NCBI GenBank assembly: GCA_020152595.1
Contig: JAIGNY010000918.1
Location: forward strand, 704,501 to 768,500
Source: Chiridota heheva
Taxonomy: Eukaryota; Echinodermata; Holothuroidea; Apodida; Chiridotidae
Length of the DNA stretch: 64,000 bases
Direction of reading: 5' to 3'
The translations under genes and the position numbers were made by a program. The notes under the pieces were generated by a model, which saw only the letters and a program-made list of their open reading frames with translations, searched no databases and was not told the origin of the DNA. Of this stretch, positions 12,401 through 24,400 are shown piece by piece (the stretch's first letter is position 1; every line of letters starts with the position of its first letter).

Positions 12401-15400
12401 ACTAAATTGTTTCTAAATTTTTGTATCTTTCTTATGAAAGGTTACAAAAAGCATGGGAATATTCCTGTAAGAATATTCCTCTAGATCTCCAATGAACCTT
12501 AAGGTGTACTACTCCCTTCCCAGCATTCACCTTACATGACCATCATTGTCATGGCAACTTACTTGTTTGACAGCATGTTCAAAGCCAACTGATGACCCTG
12601 GGCCAGTTGTAATGTAAACGTTGCTGGGTTGACCTGTCCTGAGAGAATCAACACTATCACTTGACCAATCTCTCATGCTGAAGAACATGGACCATAGGAT
12701 CCTGGGCTTCTCTGAGTTTTGGTCGTTATCTGGAATAAAATTGTAAAGCTCAAAATAAGAAATATGACAATGAATGGTGTGTATAAAATTTGAATTTCTC
12801 TGAGTTTTGGTCGTTATCTGGGATAAAATTGTCAAGCTCAAGCATCTACATAATAATAAGAAATATGACAATGAATGGTGTGTATAAAATTTGAATTTCT
12901 CGGAGTTTCGGTCGTTATCTGGGATAAAATTGTCAAGCTCAAGCATCTACATAATAATAAGAAATATGACAATGAATGGTGTGTATAAAATTTAAATTTT
13001 TAGGTTTTCTTCATATGAATAAATATCATGCTAACTACATAGTAGCCCATCTCACCACTAAATGGTATGATCTTGGTTATCATGATACTGAATGGTATGA
13101 TCTTGGTTATCATGATACTAAATGGTATGATCTTGGTTATCATGATACTAAATGGTATGATCTTGTTTATCATGATACTAAATAGTATGATCTTGGTTAT
13201 CATGATACTAAATGGTATAATCTTGGTTATCATGATACTAAATGGTATGATCTTGGTTATCATGATACTCAATGGTATGATCTTGGTTATCATGATACTA
13301 AATGGTATGATCATGGTTATCATGATACTAAATAGTATGATCTTGGTTATCATGATACTAAATGGTATGATCTTGGTTATCATGATACTAAATGGTATGA
13401 TCTTGGTTATCATGATACTAAATAGTATGATCTTGGTTATCATGATACTAAATAGTATGATCTTGGTTATAATGATACTAAATAGTATGATCTTGGTTAT
13501 CATGATACTAAATGGTATAATCTTGGTTATCATGATACTAAATGGTATGATCTTGGTTATCATGATACTAAATGGTATGATCTTGGTTATCATGATACTA
13601 AATGGTATGATCTTGGTTATCATGATACTAAATGGTATGATCTTGGTTATCATGATACTAAATGGTATGATCTTGGTTATCATGATACTAAATGGTATGA
13701 TCTTGGTTATCATGATACTAAATGGTATGATCTTGGTTATCATGATACTAAATAGTATGATCTTGGTTATCATGATACTAAATGGTATGATCTTGGTTAT
13801 CATGATACTAAATGGTATGATCTTGCTTATCATGATACTAAATAGAATGATCTTTGTTATCATGATACTAAATGGTATGATCTTGGTTATCATGATACTT
13901 AATGGTATGATCTTGGTTATCATGATACTAAATGGTATGATCTTGGTTATCATGATACTAAATGGTATGATCTTGGTTATCATGATACTAAATAGTATGA
14001 TCTTGGTTATCATGATACTAATTGGTATAATCTTGGTTATCATGATACTAAATGGTATGATCTTGGTTATCATGATACTAAATGGTATGATCTTGTTTAT
14101 CATGATACTAAATGGTATGATCTTGGTTATCATGATACTAAATGGTATGATCTTGGTAATCATGATACTAAATGGTATGATCTTGGTGATCATGATACTA
14201 AATGGTATGATCTTGGTTATCATGATACTAAATAGCATGATCTTTGTTATCATGATACTAAATGGTATAATCTTGGTTATCATAATACTAAATGGTATGA
14301 TCTTGGTTATCATGATACTAAATGGTATAATCTTGGTTATCATGATACTAAATGGTATGATCTTGGTTATTATGATACTAAATAGTATGATCTTGGTTAT
14401 CATGATACTACAAATTGATTGAAGAGACTAATTTGCCCCTGAATGATGGCTACACTTCAGCCATCTCTATGTGAATGCCTTATTTTTTATAGTTTTCCAA
14501 ACAATTCTTAAACCAGTGACATTAAGCCTACAATTTATATGCAGCCTTTTGATACCTCTTTCTCAACCCTACCTGTCTCTTCATTCTGGAACAAAAGCTT
14601 GACTGCATACTCTAGGTCCTCTTTGGCTGATACACTCTTGCTCTTCCGTGTTAAATGGACAACAACTGAAATGAGAAAGAAAAAAATAATCTCAACCCTT
14701 TAATTTCAATTAAATCAGAGCTGAAGGATATAATCAACTTTCTGTTCTTAATTAAATATGTAAACCATCATTAAGAAGAATTCCTTTCTTTTATTCCCTT
14801 ATCGAAAAAACAATGTAGAAACTACTTCTACATACTAATAAGTCATGAGTTTGAATAAATTATAAAATTTCCCATGGTTCTGAATGAAAGTGTCAAAAAT
14901 CTTCCCACAAAATATTGTGACAGAAATAATATTTATGTAGTAAATACATCTTTATATGCACACACTTTACCACCCATGTTCCCTATTATGCAATTTAACG
15001 TAATATTCATCGCACAATTACATGGGAAGACATTCTTAGAGCAATGAACCTGAAGCATTTGTGACCGGAACCTTAACTTTTACCTCTTATACTGCTGCAT
15101 ACTCAAGAAATAATATACAAAAATTCCTACTGCCAATTTTCATTTTCATAGTAGTTATCCGCCGGAGGAACCGTTCATTTTTTTCCGGGTCTGCGATAAG
15201 TATTCTTTTATGCTTTTTTCTCTCAGGAATATAGTGGAAAAATATCACGAATAAAATGATACAGAATAAGGTTTGAAAAGACCACTGTAACTCACATATA
15301 TCCTTTGGGGAGGCATAGGACCCTTCACCAAGTTCAATAACCCTGATTGGGGCATCCTCCGTCTCCGGAGGTGGGATGGTGAGGAATGTTATCTGAAAGA

Positions 15401-18400
15401 AAAAACAGAAATAAGTTATTCTATGAATACACTAATATCAAGAGGGTGATTTGTGTTTACTTTAAGGTAAAAAAAGTTCAGCTTCTGACGAAAAGTAAAC
15501 CTTATTTTGGTTCTCATCAGGAAGCAAAATTTTAGGAGACAACAAGGATGAAGAAAGGGACAGGGGGATAAAGAGAGGAAGGCACAGGGGGGATAAAGGA
15601 TGAAGAGACAGGGGAATGAAGAGAGGAAGGGACAACAAGGATGAAGAAAGGAAGGGACAACAAGGATGAAGAAAGGAAAGGACAACAAGGAGGAAGAGGG
15701 GAAGGGACAACAAGGAGGAAGAGGGGAAGGGACAACATGGAGGAAGAGAGAAAGGGACAACAATGATAAAGAAAGGAAGAGACAGTGGGATGAAGAGATG
15801 GGGGGATGAAGAGAGGAAGGGACAACAAGGATGAAGAGAGGAAAGGACAGCAAGGATGAAGAGAGGATGGAACAGGGGGATATAGAGGGGAAGGAACAAT
15901 CAGGATGAAGAGAGAAAGTGACAACCATGATCAAGAGAGGAAGGGACAACAAGGATGAGAGAGGAAGGGACAACAAGAATGAAGAGAGGAAGTGACAGGG
16001 GGATGAAGCAGAACACAGATGAGCTAAGAAGAAAAAAGCTGAATCTCAAGAAGTTTACTTCAATGTAAATATGAACTGAGCTGAAGATGACAGCAATGTT
16101 GTTAAAGAACTAAGGTGACATGTATTCAAATTTAGGAAGAAAGTTTAAAAATCTGTTGAAACCATGAAACAAAAAAGTCCAGCAAAATCATTCATATTTA
16201 GTTACTTTGTGTGGTTTTTTTTGCATTTCAGGCCTAATAAAAGGTCAATTAGGTATGACAAATGTTGTCTGTATTCAGAATTTTGGTTGCAAGTTCATCA
16301 GCATTCATGTCTAATTTACTTTTAATTGACCTCTCCGAGTAAGGAAATAGGCCACGCCTCCCCATAGCAATGTAGTAACTAGGTGGGGTAAACAAACCTC
16401 ACATCCGTACTAGAATCAATCAAGCATGACAAATGTATTGACATTTAGATGTTCATGTGGCCTGCTGCAAGCTTTGATCCATCTGTGGCACTTCTCCAGA
16501 GTTTTAGCAATAGGAATAACAAAATTATGTTTGCTAACCGTTGTGGGTCATGGAATTCAATCGGATTTGCAAAGCCCGTAGGTGCAGGTTTTGTTCACCA
16601 TCTTGTTTGTGACTCAGTTTGTGTGTGCAGAAATTTGTGTTGTGTATGTTGCATTGACTGCATATGAGCTTCGTCGCTAGCTAGCTATACTGTACCATTA
16701 CCGCATAGGATTTTTGCCACTTACTTACGCAGATTTTGTTGCAAGGCAAATTCGTGCAGTAATTAGTCGAAAAAGCTATCAATCAACTAACTCAGAGAGG
16801 TCAATTGTATCATTGTTTAGGGCCTTAGGCATTCTGGAATAAGGTACTTCAAAATGTAATTGTAAGTATCATTATCATAAAATACTAAAGAATATATACA
16901 TGGGGGGCATTTGGCCCCCCACTTTTCCCATATTTATATCTTTTTTATGGTGATTTTTGTGTATCTTAGTGTGTAGGTGGGTCAATATACCATCAGAACC
17001 CCAACAAATTCTAACAAAAGGTCTGTCAATGGGTTTGGGGCCTATTAGATGCTGTGAGTGACAAAAAAAAAGTCTTTCCAAATATGACACCCGGAAGTAG
17101 GTTAAAACTGGGTCACATCCAAGATGGGCCGCCACAGACCCTGACCCTGAAAACAGATAAATGGCTGTAACTTTATTAACATTTGTGATAGAGCAATAAG
17201 CTTTGGTTCTACTCTATGATTTTAAGGGTCAAGCAGCTCATTTCTGCAGAAAGAATTATGACCTGAATCCCAGAAGTGGGTTAAACTTGGTAAAATCCAG
17301 CATGGTTGGTGCAGACGCGGGCCCTAGACCCAAAAATTAGGGCAAATGGCTGTAACTTCCTTAATATTTGTGATAGAACAATGATTTTCGGTTCTACTCT
17401 ATGATTTAAAGGATCAAGCAGCTTATTTCTGTTTGTTTGTTTGATGAGGTCTTAACGGCACCACGACAACAAAGGTCAAATTGTGCCTGAGAGGTCAGAT
17501 CATTTTAGAGGTAGTAAGGAAAGAGACCAGGGGGAGAATGAGAGAAATTCAAGAACAAAAGCCAGAAAGCTGTGATCGAGAGAGGAGGTGCATGGGTAGA
17601 ACAAAAACAAAGTAGAGAGGGAGTGGAAGAGGAGAATTAAATATGGTTGTAGAGGGATGCATGCTGAAGGAAGGAGATTATTTTATCTGGAGGATTTTTC
17701 TGGAAGAACTCAGCAATTGAGTTGTGGGGAGCGAGGGAAGAAAGAATTATAACTTGACCCTTAAAGTGGGTCAAAACTAGGTCAAATCCAAGATGGCTAC
17801 TGTGGATGCTGGCGTGGTACCCTGAAGATAGGGTAAATGGCTGTACCTTCTTTAATATTTGTAGTAGAACAATGAGCTTTGGTTCTACTCCAAAGTTATA
17901 AGGGTCAAGCAACTCATTGCTGCAGGAAGAATTGTGACATGACCCCCAAAAGTGGATTAAAACTGGGTCAAATCCAACATGGCGGCTATGGCCTGGGACC
18001 CTGAAGATAGGGTAAACACCTGTACTTTCCTTAATATTTGGAATAAAAAAAAAAAAAATCTACTTCATGGTTTTAAGGGTCAAGCAACTCAATTGATGCA
18101 GAAAGAATTATGACATGACCCCGGAAGTGGGTTGAAACTGGGTCAAATCCAACGTGGCTATGGATGTCACAGTACGGAGCCCTGTAAATATGGTAAAGGG
18201 ATGATAACTTCCTTAATATTTGGGATAGAACAATACCGTTAAGTCTGGGTCAAATTCAAGATGGCTGCCACGGCCTGGGACCCTGAAGATGGGGTAGACG
18301 GCTGTATCTTCCTTAATGTTTGAGATAGAACAATATTTTTGTTTTAATCCATGATTTTAAGGGTCAAGCAACTTATTGCTGCAGAAAGAATTATATGTAT

Positions 18401-21400
18401 GACCTGACCCCCGGAAGTGGGTTAAAACTGGGTCAAATCCAAGATGGCTACCATGGCCCGGAACCCTGTAAATAGGGTAGATGGCTGTAACTTCCTTAAT
18501 ATTTGTGATAGAACAATATTTTTTGTTGTACTCCATGGTTTTAGGGGTCAAGCAACTTATTTCCGCAGAAATATTTATGAACTAAACCCTAGAAGTGGCT
18601 TAAAACTGGGCCAAATCCAACATGCCTGCCATGGGCGCAGGCCCCGGACCCTGAAATTAGGACAAATGGCTGAACTACCTTAATATTTGTGATAGAACAA
18701 TATTTTTTCTTGCACTCCATGATTTTAAGGGTCAAGCAACTCATTGCTGCAGAAATGTTTATGACCTGAACCTCGAAAGTGGGTTACAAGTAGGTCAAAT
18801 CCAAGATGACTGCCATGGCCAGGGGCCCTGGAAAATATGGTAAAACGGCTGTAACTCCTTTAATATTTGTATAGAAAAATCATTTTTCTTTCTACTTCAT
18901 GGTTTTAAGGGAAAAACAATTCATTGCTTCCAAAAGATCTCTGACCTGACTATTCAAACAAGATGGCAGCCAATATATGGCTGCCGGCAATCAAAAATGA
19001 AGGTACCACTATGGTACCAATAACTCCCTTTGGATTATCTAAACATTATTTACATGGTTCAAAACTATCAATGCCACGAGTAGACTAGAAATATTTATTG
19101 AAAAAACTGATGCATAGAAAGTGTAACCACACGCACCTGTCAAATAACATCATTAACGCATTTACATATGTTACTGTTGGGTTGGCAAAACAGATGTGTT
19201 GGATGTCCTTTAGATTTGTCCAAATAATATTGAACAGCTGGATTTGTTAACCATGCTTTGATTGTTTTCATGGTCTCTGATATTGTAGCCAAGCTCTCAT
19301 GGCCGAGAAGTCCTTTGGTTGTCTTCTCTCTAATTGGGGAATTCCCAGTTCAATGAGGGTGACGGCAGCCAAGCTTTCTTCTTGAAGCGATTCAGTCAGA
19401 TCTGAGAACATTCCACAGACTGTCGCATACTCTCTGATAGAACCCCACCTTCACCTGTTCAGACTTAAATTGGCGAACATCTTGCTTGCCTGAGCTACAT
19501 AGTTTGTGATTTCCGTAATTGATTCGTCATCTTCTCAGATTCAAAACCAGTTTTGCAGGTGCTGCACAGCCAAAATTGGGGTGACCCAGCCGTGCATATG
19601 ATTTTGAATGGGCCGAACACCTGTATGAGCAGAAGCAGGGTATAGTCTTCTGTGCCGAGCCGCATGGGTGTTCAGGACAGTGAGCGATGATGATGCTGCT
19701 AAAAAGCTTCAGACTTTTATCCAACACATTTCTCCTTGCCTAACACAGGTGGTAAAAAAATATGAACAGCCACATTGGGTGGGTCTGGCAAGAGACAATT
19801 TTTCTCTATTAACCCCAGGGTTGTCCACAGTAGTGGTCACCGGGGGCTCAAATGGCTCACACGAGGGAGATTCTCAAGGAGGAGGTAAACAAATCCAGCT
19901 GTTCGATGCTATTTAGACACACCTAAAGGACATCCAACACATCTGTTTTGCCAAAATGTAACATTTCCAAATGGGTTAAAAATGTTATTTGACAAGTTTG
20001 TGTTAAGATTCTACACTTATTAGATTCTATACTTATCATGTATCAGATTTGTCACTAAATCATTCAGTATAATCTTAGCATGTATCAATATGAACCATGT
20101 AAATAACGTTTCGAACTGAAACTTTTCAGAGTTGTTGCAATTATCTCTCGTCAACATATTGAGTCAGTTGGTGGCCATCCTGCTCATTGTTAATAAATAA
20201 AGAAATATGTTATCAATGCATTTTTTGGATCCTGAAACTATTCATAAGAAGCAAATACTGTGGTCTAATTATCTGCCTATGTCAAATAGTATGGGAGTTA
20301 TTAGTACCGAATTAATGCCTTCACATTTTTGAAGTTACTGGCAGCCATCTTTGATTTAAATGTTAATAGTTTGAATCATCAGGTCATAATTCTATTGGCA
20401 GCAATACATTGAAAACCACAGAGTAGAGAAAAAATGTATTGTTCTTTCCCAAATATAAATGAAGTTACAGTGTGACCCAGATCTAATCCACTTCCAGGTC
20501 AGGTCAGAATTCTGTTGGTAGCAATGAGTTGCTTGACCCTTATATCCATGGAGTAGAGACCAAAGTTATTGTTCTATCCTAAATATAATGAAAGTTACAG
20601 CTGTTTACCCTATTTCAGGGTCTGGCGGCAGCAGCCATCTGGGATTTGACCCAGCTTTAACTCACTTCCAGGGGGTCAGGTAAGCAGAACCAAAAGGTTT
20701 TGTGGTTCCGATGCTTTTTTTACATAAGTAGATTGATTTGCAAAATTTGTATCAATTGTCATGTTATTGCATATCATGAAATATTTGTTCGATGATATTT
20801 ATTCATAAGCCACACCCATCATACAGATCAATAAAAATGTTGACAACATTAGCATTTGTACTATAATTATCAACATTATCATAGCAAGAACAACATAAAA
20901 ACAGTTACTCATTTATTCTATTTCAAGAATTTGTCAGTAAGCCCTGCCTACTCATTAATATTCATGAATTCACTACCACAACATTAGAACAAATATGTAG
21001 ACTGTAACCCATCTGTGAACTTGATATAGCATAAATCTGATAAATTGTTCATAAAATACAGTATGGTGTTTACATCATTTAGTACTTTCATGAAACAAAA
21101 CAGACACACGGTTGATAAAATATGAACATTTCAAGATTTTTACATTAAGCTGCACCTACTCATTAATATGCATAATATTATAACCAAAAAACAATAGGGT
21201 ACATCTACAGACCATGGGCTATCAGTGTACAAAATATGGTATGAATCACAGTTTACCATTCTTGAGATACTGTATATACAAGTTTTTTTTAGCAAATGAT
21301 ATTAAGCCCCACCCACTACGCATATTAATGAAATTTAACGTTTTTACATCACGAACATGTACACACCAGCTGTCATCATAATTACACCAAATAGGAAGCA

Positions 21401-24400
21401 AAACAGACACACAGTTGTTAAGCCCCGCCTACTCATTAATATGCATGACATTACCATCAAAAACAATAGGGCACATCTACAGACCATGGGCTATCTGTGT
21501 ATTGAATATGACATGAATACAGTTTACCGTTCTTGAGATACTGTGTTTACAAGCTTTTTTCAGGAAAATGATATTAAGCCCCGCCCGCAACGTATATTGA
21601 TGAAATTCAACGTTTTTACATCACGAACATGTGCACACCAGCTAACATTATTATTACACCAAATATAAAACAAAACAGACACACAGTCGTTAAATATGAA
21701 CATTTTCAAGATTTTCACATTAAGCCCTGCTTACCCATTAATATGCATGACATCACCATCGAACACAATAGGGCACATCTACAGACCATGGGCTATCGTG
21801 TACCACATATGCCATGAAACTGGAGTATAGTTCTTAAGATATTTTGTTTTTGAGATGGGCGTCACAAACACACACATACGCATGCACCAACACCTACACA
21901 CATATACATACACACACAAGTCATCATGACCGCATACCTTCCTGATGTTATCGCATCAAAACCAATAATTTCATCTGCATCAATGAGTTGCTTGATCCTT
22001 AAAGCCATGCAGTAAAACCAAAATCACTGCTCTATCCCAAACATTGTGTTACAGTCCTTTACCCGATTTACAGGACCGGCGACGGCCATCTTGGATTTAA
22101 CCCAGTTTTAACCCACTTCTGGGAGTCGGGTCAGAATTGTATTGGTGGCAATAAGTTGCTTGACCCATAAATCCACTAAATAGAGACAAAAGTCATTGTT
22201 CTATCCCAAGTATTTTAGAAGGAAGCTACAGCCATTTGCCCTATTTTCAAGGTGCAGTAGTGGCAGCCATCTTGGATTTAATCCAGTTTTAATCCACTTC
22301 CAAAGGTCATGTTATAATTTTGTACAGCAATGAGTTGCTTGATCCTTTAAACCATAGAGTAGAACCACAAATCATTGCTCTACCCCAAATACTAGAGAAG
22401 TTACAACCCGTTACCTGTTTTTTAGGGTCGGCGGCAGTCATCTTGAATGTTACCCAGTTTTACCCCAGTTCCGGGGGTCAGAAATTGATAGACTTTTTCT
22501 CTGTCACTCAGAGCATCTAGTAGGTCCCAAAACCACTGAAAAACCTTGTTAGAATTTGTTGGGGCTTAGGTGTTTTTTTCTCATAAATTGACCCGCCTAG
22601 TGATTTTATCACTAGGAACATTCCTCCCCCCCACACACACACTTTTGGTGGGCAAAGAATGTGTGTTGCATCGTCAAACTTCAATCTTCTTATATGTCAT
22701 TGGGACAATGCAATACACTCCTTAAATGTTGTTAAACACTATCAACAAATACAGAAATGCCTTCAAGAGATTATTCTTTATTCACATGCAAAAATAGAAT
22801 CACGGAGCAGGGAAAATGGCTAAGAATTCAAAACATTACATTTGAAAATACACAGGAAAATCACGGAAGTGCTTTAACAGTTTTGTCCAAGATTGCAATT
22901 TCTAAGATTGTTACAATATTTAAATAATGCTGTGTAATTCTTACCTGGTCATGGTCACTCTCTTTCAGGGTTCTGTCGGTCAATAGCACACCTCTTGATA
23001 CAAAGCTAAAAGAATCAATTAAGACAATTTAATTTAATTTGATTTTTGGTGCCATATTTATCAAAAAGATAATACTTCAAACAAATTTCCAAGAGCATAA
23101 ACTAAAGGCTATTGTATGGAGTCTAAACAACGGGTAACTATTTGCATTCAAGCATTCGTAAACATTATTTTATTCATTAAAACAAGAATTTGAAGATAAC
23201 TTTATAAACATGTGTTCATTATTCACTGATCTTTTTGCAATTGCGCACATTAGGATGGCAGAAAGATGGGAATGGGGAAAGGTCTCTCCTGTTTAACAGT
23301 TATAACTGAAGCAAACTATTCCCCCTTGCTCTTGCTTTTTCCTGGCATCCTTGAACTAAATATTTAAGACCTCAGACCATCAACACTTCTGGATATGAGG
23401 TTCCATATTAAGACCCTACTGAGAATACAATTAAGTCCTCTCTCTGCCTAAACATAAGCATACTAAATTTGACATTTAGGCATCAAAAATATCATATTTT
23501 TACTGATAAGCAGAGTGAGGTCTTATTAAGCTTTGTGCCTAGTCAGTTTCAGTCCAATTCGGGTCTTGATTTCAAACATCAGGGCAGGGCTGTCGAGAGC
23601 CAATGTGGGTGAAAATGCACCCCTGCTCCCCCCCCCCCCTCCACCCCCCTACTTTCCCTTGTTGATGGTACTGCATTGGTTCTAGTTAGACAATCATTAA
23701 AGACACACCTACGAAATGATTATATAAAAACATCAAAGAAAATAGATCAAATAAGTTTTGGTACCTCTCTTTGTCCATCTCTGGCAGTGCTACAGGATAG
23801 CTGTATTGCATGATAAGATTGCTATAAGAGAAAGAAGAACTAACTGCATGAATACATTAAAAAAGAAACCTGACATTTGTAAGTACTTTATCTATCATCT
23901 GCCTAAAATGTAAGACAAGAAAAAAATATTAAAAAACAATTATACTAAGTTACCAAATTCATTAACCCCACCTTTCATCTTTTCAAAACATTTGTAATCG
24001 GTTATGTGTACAATATGTATATTCTATTCAATGAAAATATCTGCCTCCTTAAACATTGTGCAATACTCCCACCACCTGTTTGACCTACATACCATGAACC
24101 CCTGGACACCCTGGATCCCTTGGAAAGCTCAAAACACTCAAACTAATCACTAATTTGGTCCCAACCTTATTGTGATGCAAATAAGATCAAGAATCATTTC
24201 CTGCCAAAAGATTCATGAAAAGAAATTCTCCATCCTATTTCATTTGTAATGCAAATGAGTCACGGGTTTGTTTACTGGAACTTCCTTTATAAATAGACAA
24301 GTCTTTTGTTTCATTTTAAAAGTACTTCCTGACTTCCTGGCTATTGTTTGAGGAGAGGATGAATTTCCTGCCTTTTGTGTTTAGTTCAATTGATCGAATG

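Larger units (their letters stand above)
16970..22600. mobile_element. Large fold-back element with long inverted arms made of about 160-bp subrepeats
   Basis: From about 17000 to 18960 a unit of roughly 160 bp recurs with AAAACTGGGTCAAATCCAAG, ATGGCTGCC, TAACTTCCTTAATATTTG and AAGGGTCAAGCAACTCATTG. From 20330-20690 and 21960-22590 the same unit recurs in reverse complement. The outer ends mirror each other (AACCCCAACAAATTCTAAC at about 17000, its complement near 22545). The inner ends mirror at TTATTTACATGGTTCA (about 19045) and TGAACCATGTAAATAA (about 20091). The centre holds a second inverted-repeat element. The left arm is interrupted by a LINE tail and the right arm by 20700-21950. In REP intron 13. 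Confidence 0.75.

Noticed and set aside
13000..14422. Open frames of 467 and 451 codons on opposite strands
   Set aside because: They are translations of the 30-bp satellite in REP intron 15; every 10 residues repeat and both strands are open because the unit has no stop.
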